Positions 16,219 to 24,584 of a DNA stretch of 43,748 nucleotides are shown one piece after another (position 1 is the first letter of the stretch; each line of letters opens with the position of its first letter). The stretch spans positions 1 to 43,748 of the forward strand of contig JAYKIS010000057.1 in the NCBI GenBank assembly GCA_035286125.1. The letters are read 5' to 3'. This DNA comes from VGJW01 sp035286125. GTDB taxonomy: Bacteria; Cyanobacteriota; Sericytochromatia; S15B-MN24; VGJW01. The position numbers and the translations under genes were made by a program. Below the pieces are notes generated by a model. The model was not told the DNA's origin, did no database searches, and was given only the letters and a program-made list of their open reading frames with translations.

Positions 16219-17793
16219 ATGTCCGAGCGCGCCCTGGTGCCGGCGGTCCTGCTGCACGTTCCCTACGTCCGGCGTGCGGGGGCTTGGCCCTTCGGGGAAC
16301 ACCAACTGCAGCGTCATGCCGCCGAGGTGCTTGTGCCCCTCCTGATGGCGTGGCGCCAATGTGCCTCGCCATGCCGCCTGTCCGTGGCCTTGTCCCCCGT
16401 CCTTGCGGCCCAACTCGCCGATCGCGAGATCCTGAGGGGCATCGGTCAGTGGTTGCGGCGTCGCTGGGAGGCCGTTCGCGAGCTTCCGTCGGGCCTTCCG
16501 GCCGACCTTGAGCTGGCGTGGGCCTGGGAGCGCGAGCGCATGGGCGAGGTGGAGGAGGCCTGGTTCGGCACGCTGGCCCAGCAGCCACTCGCTGCCCTTG
16601 CCGCACTCCAGGCGGATGGCCTTGTCGAGGTTCTGGCGGCCCCGGCGACCGGGGCGGTCCTGCCGCTCTCGCCCCGCCCCTCGGCGGCGCGCATGCAACT
16701 GCAAGTGGCCCGGGTGACGCTCGAGGAACTGATGGGGGCGGCCCCGGAGGGGCTCTGGACGCCCGAGGGCGCGTGGGCCTCCGCAGCTGCTGGAGGCTGG
16801 TCCCTGGACGGGTTGGCCGCGGATGTCGGCTTCCGCTATGTGCTGGACAGCGCGCGAGGATGGGTGGATCAGGACGATGGCATCGGTTCGCGCGAGCCCT
16901 TCGGTCCGGCCTCGTCACCGGAGGGCCTCGTGCACCTCGCGCCCCCCGACAGCTTCATGGCGGCTTGCCTCGATCCGTTGTCCGGCTTTCCGGGCGAGGG
17001 TGGCTATCTGGGCGTGGTGCCCGACGCCCCGATGTCGTTAGCGCCAGCGGGTCCCTTGCTGGCGCGGGGTGGAGAGGAAGAGGGCGAGGCGTCGTCCGTG
17101 CCCTACCTCCCCGAGCAGGCCCGGGATCTTGCGGATCGTCATGCCGCCAGCGCCCTCGCCCTCGCGCGCCAGTTGCTCGATGCCGCCACCGGACGGACGG
17201 GTCGGCAGGCGTGCCTCCTGCTTCCCGTGGACGCAGCGCGTTTCCTGGCCTGGCCCGAAGGCAAGCGCTGGTTCATGCAGGTGCTCGGGCGGGCGGGCGA
17301 GGCCGGCTTGACGCTGCGATCCGCAGGCGAGGTGGCGGCCTGGTCGCCGACGCGTTCCTTGTCGGCGGTCCTGCCTTCGTCATGGGATCGCTCGGGTACC
17401 CTGTTGCCCTGGCAGCCTCTCAACACGGACTGGTATTGGCAACAGGTGTCTGCCACGGCCGATCATGCCGAGTCGTTGGTGGGCCACCGCGGCGGGGACG
17501 ATCGCCCCCTGATGATGCGTGCGCTGGCCCAGGCACAGCGCGAAGCGATGCTGCTGGCGTCGGGGGACTGGCCTCGCATGGTCGGCGCGGGCGGCGGTGC
17601 GGCAGACTATGCAGCCGCGCGGATTCGCGAGCATCTCGATCGTTTCCGCCGCCTGGCGGAGATGGTGGATGCGGGCGATCCCGACGAGAGTCTGGTGGAG
17701 CGTTACGAGGCCCTCGACAATCCCTTCGGCCGCCTCGACCCCACGTGGGTCTACCCTGTGGCCGCGCAGGCGTCCTGGTCCGAGGACGACTGA
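16219..17793 (+). CDS. GH57 1,4-alpha-glucan branching enzyme-like protein
   Basis: 524 residues, the length of GH57 branching enzymes of the Thermus TTHA1902 type, which introduce alpha-1,6 branches into glycogen. It follows that family along its length: an N-terminal barrel strand with VPYVRR, RLSVALSPVLAAQLAD, GLWTPEGAW with candidate nucleophile Glu183, LLPVDAARF with candidate acid/base Asp338, then the helical DUF1957 part (SSWDRSGT, LNTDWYWQQV, REAMLLASGDWPRM, YAAARIREHLDRF, ALDNPFGRLDP). The first motif, normally HAHLP, reads LLHVP, and the GHWW after the Asp is replaced by LAWPEG, so activity or specificity may be altered. ATG 16219 gives the family length; the open frame upstream covers the divergent amidase. 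Confidence 0.82.
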   Translation: MSERALVPAVLLHVPYVRRAGAWPFGEHQLQRHAAEVLVPLLMAWRQCASPCRLSVALSPVLAAQLADREILRGIGQWLRRRWEAVRELPSGLPADLELAWAWERERMGEVEEAWFGTLAQQPLAALAALQADGLVEVLAAPATGAVLPLSPRPSAARMQLQVARVTLEELMGAAPEGLWTPEGAWASAAAGGWSLDGLAADVGFRYVLDSARGWVDQDDGIGSREPFGPASSPEGLVHLAPPDSFMAACLDPLSGFPGEGGYLGVVPDAPMSLAPAGPLLARGGEEEGEASSVPYLPEQARDLADRHAASALALARQLLDAATGRTGRQACLLLPVDAARFLAWPEGKRWFMQVLGRAGEAGLTLRSAGEVAAWSPTRSLSAVLPSSWDRSGTLLPWQPLNTDWYWQQVSATADHAESLVGHRGGDDRPLMMRALAQAQREAMLLASGDWPRMVGAGGGAADYAAARIREHLDRFRRLAEMVDAGDPDESLVERYEALDNPFGRLDPTWVYPVAAQASWSEDD

Positions 17794-17794
17794 C

Positions 17795-18877
17795 TCAGTT
17801 GCCGCCGGCGATGCGCCACGCGTCCGTCAGGGCGGGGCTGCGCGCCACAAGGCTGGGGAAGAGCGCGCCGAAGCCCTCCCCGTCCGTCGCGGCACGTCGG
17901 GCTTCGTCGGCCGTCAGGGCCTGACGCGCCGCCGTCTCGAGGCGATCGATGTCGGCCACTGTCAGGCGGCTGGCCAACTGCGGGCCAAGCCCCCCAGAGG
18001 TCGACAAGGCCTTTTCGCAGATGACCGAGGCGGCTTCATCGACAAGCTTCTGGCCGCCGGTGCGCATAAGGGCCGAGACCATCACCGGGCTGCCATCGGG
18101 GCGGGTCCCGTCGAGTACGATGGCCACGGTCAGGCCTTCGTCCGGCCACGTCACGGCAAAGTTGCCATCCGATGCAGCGTGTCCGCCCTGACGCGCCAGC
18201 TCCTCGCCGTAGGTCGAGATGATGCGGACGGAACCATGGGGAAAGGCCTGGCCATCCAGGCGTGCCTCGATGGTCGCCCGAGCCGCCGGCGCACCGGCGA
18301 GGCCCGCGGGTGTCGCGCAGGCGGCGAGGCCGGAGGTGATCGCTGCCGCCAGCACCAGGCCTCTCATCGTGGCCAAGGCCCGGTTCTCGGCCGGGATGCG
18401 GACGGCCATCATGGCTGCATTGGCCAACGTGCCCGCCAGCGCCGTCCAGGGCGCGCCCACCGCAAGCGGCGTCACGATCATCTCGGCGGCCACCACCAGG
18501 TAGTTGGGGTGCTTGATCCAGCGGTAGGGTCCCCGGCGAACGAGCGAGGCCCCCGGGACGATGAGGATGCGCGTATTCCAGTAAGGACCGAGGCTGCGGA
18601 TCACCCAGGCCCGGGCGATCTGCAGCAGCAGCCACGCGGCCGCCCAGGCCGGGTGCAGGCCCGTGCCCGCGATCCAGCCCTCGGCGATCCAGCCGGCCAG
18701 CCAGCCGCCGTGCAGCAGGAAGAACCAGGGGTAGTGCCCGCGTCCGTGCTCGACTGCGCCTTGAGCGCGGGCCCACGCCTCGTGTCGCCTGGCGACGCGC
18801 AGTTCGACGAGGCGCTGGACGATGACGAGCGCTGCCAGGCCCAGGACGGCGACCGCGCCTCCGACCGGGTTCATCAC
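17795..18877 (-). CDS. ICMT-like methyltransferase fused in frame to a lipoprotein
   Basis: 360 residues in one frame. Residues ~1-165 are a multi-pass membrane protein of the isoprenylcysteine carboxyl methyltransferase/YpbQ type (RSLGPYWNTRILIVPGASLVRRGPYRWIKHPNYLVV), the family partnered with type III PKS as BpsB in Bacillus, where it O-methylates alkylpyrones. It ends in RIPAENRALA, near where the family normally stops. A complete lipoprotein signal follows directly: Met at 18367, MRGLVLAAAITSGLAAC, with lipobox LAAC, and a ~170-residue unrecognised domain. ATGA occurs at the joint, so in related genomes this is probably two genes with overlapping stop and start. Here it is either a true fusion, internal initiation at 18367, or an indel or sequence error. 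Its start (GTG 18877 or ATG 18874) overlaps the PKS stop. Confidence 0.75.
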   Translation of the reverse strand: MMNPVGGAVAVLGLAALVIVQRLVELRVARRHEAWARAQGAVEHGRGHYPWFFLLHGGWLAGWIAEGWIAGTGLHPAWAAAWLLLQIARAWVIRSLGPYWNTRILIVPGASLVRRGPYRWIKHPNYLVVAAEMIVTPLAVGAPWTALAGTLANAAMMAVRIPAENRALATMRGLVLAAAITSGLAACATPAGLAGAPAARATIEARLDGQAFPHGSVRIISTYGEELARQGGHAASDGNFAVTWPDEGLTVAIVLDGTRPDGSPVMVSALMRTGGQKLVDEAASVICEKALSTSGGLGPQLASRLTVADIDRLETAARQALTADEARRAATDGEGFGALFPSLVARSPALTDAWRIAGGN

Positions 18878-19917
18878 GTGCCCGTGACCTCGAAGACGAC
18901 GTGCTCGACCGAGAAGCCGGGGCCCATCGCCGTCAGCACACCGAAGCCGGGTTCGGGACCCCGGCGCAGCAGCCGGTCGAGGACGAAAAGCACCGTCGGT
19001 GCGCTCATGTTGCCGAAGTCCCGCAGGACGGACCTCGCCTCGGCCAATCCCCCCTCACCGAGGCCCAGCACGGTCTCGTAGGCACCCAGGACCTTTGGGC
19101 CGCCGGGATGGACGACGTGGTGGCGGATGGCGTCGGGCGCGAGCCCCTGGGCCGCGCAGGCGTGGGCGAGGCTGTCCGGTACGTGGCGCGAGACCAGATT
19201 GGGGATGTCGCGGGCGAAGCGCACCTTGAGGCCTTCGGGAGAGAGGTCCCAGCCCATGATGTCGTCCGAATCCTCGAGCAGGGTGCTGCTGCTGCCCAGG
19301 ATGCGCGGCCCCGGACCTTCGGCCGAGAGCACCACGGCCGCCGCCCCGTCCCCGAACAGCGCCGTCGCCGTGAAGTTGCTGCGGCGGTCGTCCTCGCGCA
19401 CGAAGGTCAAGGAGCAGCATTCGACCACGACGAGGAGCACGTTGCGCCTGCCGGCACGGACCAGATCCGCGGCACGGGCAAGTCCTGCGGCGCCGCCCGC
19501 GCAACCCAGTCCCCAAATCGGCAGGCGGAGCGTGGATCTGGAAAAGCCGAGCGTGTCGATCCAGCGCGCATCCAGGCTGGGTGTCCGCAGGCCTGTCGTG
19601 GTGACCATCACGAGGGCGTCGATGTCGCCGGGTTCGAGGGCGGCTGCCAGAAGGGCCGCCGTGATTACCTCGCGGCCGAGAAAGTCGGCGGTCTCGACCC
19701 ATGCGTCGTTGCGGGCCGCGAAGTCGTGCCCCGCGTCGAACCATGCAAGCGGGCGGGCCAGATAGCGGCGCTCGATGCCCGAGTTGGCAAAGACCCGGGC
19801 CACGCGGGGGATGGCGGCCAGGTCCGGGTAGAGCTTGCCGGCAAGCGCCAGGGCCTCTGCCTGGCCCACGGCGTGCTCGGGTGTCGCGGTGGCCATCGCG
19901 CGCAGGTGGACGGTCAC
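18874..19917 (-). CDS. Type III polyketide synthase (chalcone synthase-like)
   Basis: 347 residues, a typical type III PKS length. These homodimeric ketosynthases condense a starter acyl-CoA with malonyl-CoA and cyclise the chain to pyrones or resorcinols. The triad is clear: Cys139 in IWGLGCAGGAAG, His270 in HHVVHPGGPKVLGAYE and Asn303 in FGNMSAPTVLFVL. GFG near 324-326 lies in the C-terminal loop. The start is GTG 19917, which overlaps the stop of the nitroreductase gene by four bases (GTGA). The open frame upstream is within the nitroreductase gene and was rejected. The downstream ICMT-like gene overlaps its stop. With that partner, alkylpyrone or alkylresorcinol synthesis and methylation is the best guess; chain length cannot be read from sequence. 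Confidence 0.92.
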   Translation of the reverse strand: MTVHLRAMATATPEHAVGQAEALALAGKLYPDLAAIPRVARVFANSGIERRYLARPLAWFDAGHDFAARNDAWVETADFLGREVITAALLAAALEPGDIDALVMVTTTGLRTPSLDARWIDTLGFSRSTLRLPIWGLGCAGGAAGLARAADLVRAGRRNVLLVVVECCSLTFVREDDRRSNFTATALFGDGAAAVVLSAEGPGPRILGSSSTLLEDSDDIMGWDLSPEGLKVRFARDIPNLVSRHVPDSLAHACAAQGLAPDAIRHHVVHPGGPKVLGAYETVLGLGEGGLAEARSVLRDFGNMSAPTVLFVLDRLLRRGPEPGFGVLTAMGPGFSVEHVVFEVTGT

Positions 19918-20714
19918 GCGAGCGGCTCCGGTTGCCTGCAGGTGTTGCGGAACACGAAACGGTCGTAGGGCTTGCGTTCGTTGCTGGTCCAGTCGATTGT
20001 CGGCCGCCGGGTCTCGGGTGGCAGGTAGCCCAGGCGGTAGATGGCCATCAGGGCAAGGTCCGGCGGGACCTCGAGCAGGTTCTGGATTTCCTGCCAGCAA
20101 GCCGGCACCTCCATCGGGGTGCTGACGAACTGGATGCCCATCCCGAGGTCCCCGACCGTCAGCCAGATGTTTTCCATGGCGGCGCCCATCCCGAAAAGGC
20201 TGTAGAAGCCGCTGAGCTTGTCCGGGACGTACTCTTCCCGGTCGAGCATCACCGCCAGCAGCAGCGGACTGCCGGCGACCAGTTTCTGGTTGTCCTTGCC
20301 CAGGCGCTCGGGGACGCCCAGTGTCCGCATGACCTTGAGGCCGGTCTCGCTGAAGACCTTCTGGATGAAGGGGCGGAGCGGGCCGGGTAGGTGGTCGATG
20401 AAGATGCCGTCGCGGCGTTCGTCCATCTCTTCGCGCGAGAAGCGGAAGTAGCGCTTGTAGCGCTCGAAGAACAGGCCGTCCTCGATCAGGCGTGTCATGC
20501 TTTCGCCGGCGAGGCTGGCGATCCGGCCGATGCGATCGGGGTCGTCGATCAGGACGAAGCGCCACGGCTGGCTGTTGAAGTGGCTGGGTGCACGGCTCGC
20601 GGCCTCGATGATGCGCCGCTGGTGCTCCGGGCGGACCGGATCCGGCAGGAAGGGGCCGTTGGTCGTCCGGCGGCGAAGGATGGCGTCGTGCAGTTCCATG
20701 GACACGCCCATCAT
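19914..20714 (-). CDS. Nitroreductase-family FMN oxidoreductase
   Basis: About 266 residues. The N-terminal part matches the nitroreductase fold (LHDAILRRRTTNGPFLPDPVRPEHQRRIIEAASRAPS, HFNSQPWRFVLIDD), with the RRRTTN and SQPWRF segments that line the FMN phosphate and isoalloxazine. Further on, GMGAAMENIWLTVGDLGMG is the family dimer/FMN helix. A ~60-residue insertion with FFERYKRYFRFSREEMDERRD is longer than in NfsB. It is the first gene of the coupled cluster with the type III PKS, so it may oxidise or reduce the polyketide product or its precursor; that is inference. Possible starts are ATG 20714, 20711 and 20699; none has a clear ribosome binding site. Confidence 0.85.
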   Translation of the reverse strand: MMGVSMELHDAILRRRTTNGPFLPDPVRPEHQRRIIEAASRAPSHFNSQPWRFVLIDDPDRIGRIASLAGESMTRLIEDGLFFERYKRYFRFSREEMDERRDGIFIDHLPGPLRPFIQKVFSETGLKVMRTLGVPERLGKDNQKLVAGSPLLLAVMLDREEYVPDKLSGFYSLFGMGAAMENIWLTVGDLGMGIQFVSTPMEVPACWQEIQNLLEVPPDLALMAIYRLGYLPPETRRPTIDWTSNERKPYDRFVFRNTCRQPEPLA

Positions 20715-20801
20715 GCACCATCGCGCGCCCGGTCGTCCCGTCCGGAGGCTTCCCGTCGGCCCGGAGGCAAGAAACCGCCTGCTTCGAGGCATAACCATGG
20801 C

Positions 20802-21407
20802 ATGGCAGACTTGCAGGCCAACCTCCGCGGCGTCCCTTCCGGTCCGGCACCCGTCGGTCCGGTCACGGCACGTCCGGCTCCCGTCCGTCCCGAACCCGGG
20901 CTCCACGATGCCCGTCCGGACAAGGACCACATGATGCTGTCCGGCCTACACGCCGAGGGAGAGGTCATCCGCACGGCGGCGCACTCGGGTCGTCCCCGTG
21001 CGCCCGAGGTCGCCTACAGGGCGGCCATCCGCGAATACCTGCGGACCGGCAAGCCCTACACCGAGGCCGAACAGCAATTGGCGCGGGTGGGGACGCCCGC
21101 GGCCGAGATTTCCCGTCTGAAGTCCGAGGAGGCGTCGACCTTCTACCGGATGAGCCGCGATACCTTCCTGCGTTCTTCCTCGGCCCACGATATCGCCGAG
21201 GCCAACCGGAACTCCTCGTCGACCAAGGTCCTCGATCGCCGCATCGCCACCCTGCGCGATGAAGCCGTGGGTGCCTATCAGGGTGCGGCCCGGGCCCACG
21301 TGCTGCTGGGCGGCATGGACCCCGTCCGGCGTCGTGAGACGGCACTGATGGAACAGTGGATCCTCGCCAAGGGCTTTCCCAAGGACGAACTGATCCTCAA
21401 GCGATAG
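20802..21407 (+). CDS. Unknown soluble protein with Pro-rich N-terminus
   Basis: 201 residues, not recognised. Residues 1-35 are Pro/Val/Arg-rich (VPSGPAPVGPVTARPAPVRP) and probably disordered. The rest is hydrophilic and mostly helical, with YRAAIREYLRTGKPYTEAEQQLARVGTP, a Ser-rich patch at ~125-142 (LRSSSAHDIAEANRNSSS) and a basic C-terminus. There is no signal peptide or membrane segment. The N-terminus resembles that of the glycine-zipper protein at 12480 (GPAAPVGPF) in composition. ATG 20802 is preferred because it clears the divergent nitroreductase gene. It ends 3 bases before the convergent GH57 gene. Confidence 0.6.
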   Translation: MADLQANLRGVPSGPAPVGPVTARPAPVRPEPGLHDARPDKDHMMLSGLHAEGEVIRTAAHSGRPRAPEVAYRAAIREYLRTGKPYTEAEQQLARVGTPAAEISRLKSEEASTFYRMSRDTFLRSSSAHDIAEANRNSSSTKVLDRRIATLRDEAVGAYQGAARAHVLLGGMDPVRRRETALMEQWILAKGFPKDELILKR

Positions 21408-21410
21408 TCG

Positions 21411-23564
21411 TCAGGCGCCGGGCGCTTCGGCCGTCCAGCGCATCGTGACGCTCCACGGTACTCCGGGTTCGAGCTTCACCTGCCAGTGGATCAGCACGGC
21501 ACATCCCTGGAAGAGGCGCTCGATGCCTTCCGTACCTTGCGAGCGGGTCTCGACGGGTGTCGTCCAGACGTTTGCAGGCATGGACCAATCCAGGGACAGG
21601 CCGCGTCCCGAACGGGCGTCCGCAAAGCGCAGGCCGGGTATGGTCTCGGCGCGCCGACGCAAGGCAACCGAACCGGTTTCCCCGCCCAGCGTCAACGTAT
21701 GTCCGACATCGGCCCCGGGCACGATGGCCAGGGTCGACGACATGCCGTACCAGAGGGCCAGTGGCGTGTCGCCCGGATGCCGGAGCGTGAGCGTGACCTC
21801 GAGGCCCTTGCCGTTCTCGGTGAATCGGTAGTCCTTGCGGATCGCCAGTGGCCTGAAGTCCTGTCCGACCCAGACGTGCCCTTCGCGCTCTGCCGTCACG
21901 ACGAGCCCGGCCGGTTCCCTGGCGGTGTCGATGCGGTAGGGCTCGAGGACGAAGTCCCCTTGTTCGCCATAGGTGGCATCGGCCCACTGCTCGAGCGTGC
22001 TGTCCGGATGCAGGAGGTGGTCCAGGCACGAGGCACGGCGATGCCAGTCGCGGGCCATGGCCGCCTGGGCACCCTCCTTGACCATGACCAACTCCTGGGC
22101 AGCGCGTTGGCCCGTCCCGTTGGCCTCGTGGGCCGCATTCCGGGCCGAGGCCATCACCAGTGGCGCGTGATAGGCCTCGGGGTGGCGGGTCAGCGTGTCG
22201 AGGACATTGCGGGCCCAGGGCTTCATGTCCAACTCGAGCAGGGCACCGCCCTGCCACGTGACGACGGCCGTGAGGTCACGCGTCCGCACGATGGTCTCTT
22301 CCCGGCCGTCCCGATCCAGGTCCTGGCTGCTGCTTTCAAGGAAGGGCGCCTCGCCGTGACGCAGGCCGTCGATCAACCTGTCCGCCTCGATGAGGGCCCG
22401 CCAGCCGGCATCCCGCAGGTTGGCCAGGTAGAGGCCACCGAAAACCCCGTGCCACAAGGGTTCGTTAGCCTGCCCGCGCCACAGGGCCTCACGTGCTTCG
22501 GCCAGCCGCGGATCCGCTTGTCCGGCCAGATGCTCGCGGACCTCGCCCAGCCTGCGGGAAACATCGAGCATGCGCTTGTGCAGCATGTTGGCCTCGGGGT
22601 ACCGGGCGAGGAAGCGGCGCATGAAACCGCCGCCAAGGAACGGCGCGAGCTCGGGGCCCAGCGCGGCCGCTGCCCGTGCGTGGGCCGGCTCGAGTTCGGG
22701 CGGCAGGGACCAGCCGGCCATCTCGCGGTAGCTCATCGCGGGGATGTAGACCTGACCCCAGGGTGCCAGCGCGGCGAGGTGAGCCGAAGGCGTGTCGCAG
22801 ATGACCCAGGAGCGATTCTCGGCGAGCAGCGTGAAGAAGCGGTCCAGCCAACCTTCCCCGTAGAGGCGCTGATGGGTGCCGGGCCAGGCCCCGAATCGCG
22901 AGGCGTCATCGAAGAACACCGCGATGCGGCTGCCGTCCGGGGTGGCGTGGTCGTGCAGGTAGCGCAGCACGTCCTCCGGTTCGGCATTGGGGATGAGCAG
23001 GCGCAGGTCGGTGTGCATCGGCAGGATGCGCAAGGCGGTCCCCGCGTCCTCGGTGATCCAGTTGCCGAAGCGCTGGGGGCCCCTCAGGCCGCCGGCTTGC
23101 AGGTGCTCGTCGTCCAGGACCGTCCATGTCAGGCCCGTACGGCCGATGGCATCGGCCAGATGCGGTTCCCAGGCGCGCTCCGTCAGCCACAGGCCGGTCG
23201 GACGCTTGCCGAACAGCTCATGCAAGCGGTCCGACAGTGCAAAGACCTGGTCCCGGCGGTCCTGGTCAGGGATCAGGGCCAGCAGGGGTTCGTGGTAGGC
23301 GCCTCCGATGACTTCCACCTGTCCCCGTGCGACAAGGCCGCGGACGATCGCCAGCAGCTCGGGCCTGTGGGCGGCGAAGCGGTCCAGGATCGATCCGCTG
23401 AAGTGCAGGGCGACGGGAATCGCGGGATGCCGTTCCAGCGCGCGCAGGAAGGGCAGGTAGGCCTGGTCGCAGACACGGGTCGCGACCTCGTCCGAGTTGC
23501 CGACGGGTTGGTGCAGGTGCAGGCCGAAGGCAAAGCGGATATTGGGCTGGTGGCCGAGAAGCAT
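21411..23564 (-). CDS. GH57 4-alpha-glucanotransferase / alpha-amylase
   Basis: 717 residues, close to the ~660-residue Thermococcus 4-alpha-glucanotransferase layout of a GH57 barrel followed by helical and C-terminal beta-sandwich domains (DUF1925/DUF1926). Motifs seen: HLHQP (16-20), IGGAYHEPLLALIP, GLWLTERAWEP with nucleophile Glu129, and VFFDDASRFGAWP with acid/base at Asp219 or 220. The middle contains YREMAGWSLP and LHKRMLDVSRRL, both typical of the family. It transfers or hydrolyses alpha-1,4 glucan segments in the cytoplasm; no signal peptide is present. With the GH57 branching-like protein about 4 kb away, it points to alpha-glucan metabolism, although the two are not in one operon. 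A TGCTAGCAT box lies about 25 bases upstream. Confidence 0.9.
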   Translation of the reverse strand: MLLGHQPNIRFAFGLHLHQPVGNSDEVATRVCDQAYLPFLRALERHPAIPVALHFSGSILDRFAAHRPELLAIVRGLVARGQVEVIGGAYHEPLLALIPDQDRRDQVFALSDRLHELFGKRPTGLWLTERAWEPHLADAIGRTGLTWTVLDDEHLQAGGLRGPQRFGNWITEDAGTALRILPMHTDLRLLIPNAEPEDVLRYLHDHATPDGSRIAVFFDDASRFGAWPGTHQRLYGEGWLDRFFTLLAENRSWVICDTPSAHLAALAPWGQVYIPAMSYREMAGWSLPPELEPAHARAAAALGPELAPFLGGGFMRRFLARYPEANMLHKRMLDVSRRLGEVREHLAGQADPRLAEAREALWRGQANEPLWHGVFGGLYLANLRDAGWRALIEADRLIDGLRHGEAPFLESSSQDLDRDGREETIVRTRDLTAVVTWQGGALLELDMKPWARNVLDTLTRHPEAYHAPLVMASARNAAHEANGTGQRAAQELVMVKEGAQAAMARDWHRRASCLDHLLHPDSTLEQWADATYGEQGDFVLEPYRIDTAREPAGLVVTAEREGHVWVGQDFRPLAIRKDYRFTENGKGLEVTLTLRHPGDTPLALWYGMSSTLAIVPGADVGHTLTLGGETGSVALRRRAETIPGLRFADARSGRGLSLDWSMPANVWTTPVETRSQGTEGIERLFQGCAVLIHWQVKLEPGVPWSVTMRWTAEAPGA

Positions 23565-23588
23565 GCGACTCGCTGGAAGGGGTGGGTC

Positions 23589-23597
23589 ATGCTAGCA
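23589..23597 (-). promoter_or_regulatory. Extended -10-like TGCTAGCAT before the GH57 glucanotransferase
   Basis: On the minus strand TGC-TAGCAT (23597-23589) lies 24 bases before the ATG at 23564, in the 53-base gap between two minus-strand genes. It gives a short leader of about 18 bases. No clear -35 is present. Confidence 0.3.
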
Positions 23598-23617
23598 CGG
23601 GCCGCCCGGTGTCACGT

Positions 23618-24490
23618 TCAGGGCGGGGACGGTGGCGATGGGGCCTGAGGCAGGACCTGCCAGCCGGATACCAGCTCGAGGCGATAGGTCAGCTCGCTGG
23701 AGCCGCCGGGAGGGGTGCCCTTGATGTAGAGGTTCTGGCCCAGCCTGCCCAGTCGGGTCGGGACGATGGTCCGGGCCAGCCCGGGGTCGCGCCCCCCCTG
23801 ATAGACGAAACGAATGGCGGTCCGGTCCGCGATGGCTTGCTTCAGGCCTTCGAAGCCCGGCGGGTCCTCGGGGACGGGCAGCAGTTCGGGCTCGATACGT
23901 GGTTGTGGCGTGGCCTGGAAGCGTAGCGGCTTGAATCGGGCGGCGATCGCCTCGGGTGTTCCGAGCCCGGCGAGGCGTCCCAGGGCCAGGAAGATGTCCT
24001 TGAGCAGGGCGCCGTCCGCGTCGGCCCGGTGCAGCACATCCGATCCCAGGCCCAGCGCCTGGCCGACCGTTACCAGCTTGTGGTTGACCAGGTCCGGCAG
24101 CAGCGCACGCGCCATCTCGAGGGTGTCGAAGACCGGGGCCACCGGCAGGTCCAGGCCCATCCGGGCCATGGCGGGACCGAGGAAGTCGAGGTCGAAGACC
24201 GCATTGTGGGCCAGCATGGGCGTGCGGCCGTCCCCGAGCCACCGCCGGAAGTCCGGCAGGACGCGCTCGGGGCCGGGGGCCTCCCGGACGTCCTGAGGGC
24301 GGATGCCCGTCAGTTCCTGAATCTTGTGGGGGATGTAGTCCCGCGGGGGGCGGACGAGGGCGTGGAATGTGTCGCACGTCGCGCCGGCCGCCGTGAAGCG
24401 CATCGCGGCCACTTCGATCAGGGCGTCCTGAGAGGGGCTGAGGCCCGTGGTCTCCACGTCGAAGACGATGTACTCAAGGTCTTGCGGCAC
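23618..24490 (-). CDS. DnaQ-like 3'-5' exonuclease fused to a WYL-like domain
   Basis: 290 residues from GTG 24490, chosen because AGGGGG lies 8 bases upstream and the exonuclease fold starts at once; the open frame continues to 24778 across the divergent gene. Residues 5-175 are a DEDDh exonuclease as in the polymerase III epsilon subunit: DVETTG (Asp11, Glu13), AHNAVFDLDFL (Asp100), and HRADAD with His155 and Asp160. Residues ~213-280 (LKQAIADRTAIRFVYQGG, RTIVPTRLGRLGQNLYIKG, TYRLELVSGWQVL) look like a WYL domain, a small ligand- or nucleic-acid-sensing module best known in transcription regulators. A proofreading or repair role is likely. The tail is Pro/Ser-rich. Assignment of the WYL part is moderately sure. 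Confidence 0.8.
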   Translation of the reverse strand: MPQDLEYIVFDVETTGLSPSQDALIEVAAMRFTAAGATCDTFHALVRPPRDYIPHKIQELTGIRPQDVREAPGPERVLPDFRRWLGDGRTPMLAHNAVFDLDFLGPAMARMGLDLPVAPVFDTLEMARALLPDLVNHKLVTVGQALGLGSDVLHRADADGALLKDIFLALGRLAGLGTPEAIAARFKPLRFQATPQPRIEPELLPVPEDPPGFEGLKQAIADRTAIRFVYQGGRDPGLARTIVPTRLGRLGQNLYIKGTPPGGSSELTYRLELVSGWQVLPQAPSPPSPP

Positions 24491-24584
24491 GCAGGCTACC
24501 CCCTGACGGCCATCATGCCACGCCGCCGATGCCCCGGACCCTGCTTTTGTGGGTACTAAAACCGTGGATTTTCCGGAGGACAGG

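Noticed and set aside
16072..16704. Upstream extension of the amidase gene
   Set aside because: It overlaps the GH57 coding region; ATG 16071 has a good GAGGAG site.
18874..20850. One 658-residue protein covering the type III PKS and the nitroreductase region
   Set aside because: The upstream part is out of frame with the nitroreductase; GTG 19917 with a GTGA overlap explains both genes.
21486..23648. Plus-strand open frame of 720 codons opposite the GH57 glucanotransferase
   Set aside because: Shadow of a gene with intact GH57 catalytic motifs; no recognisable domain.
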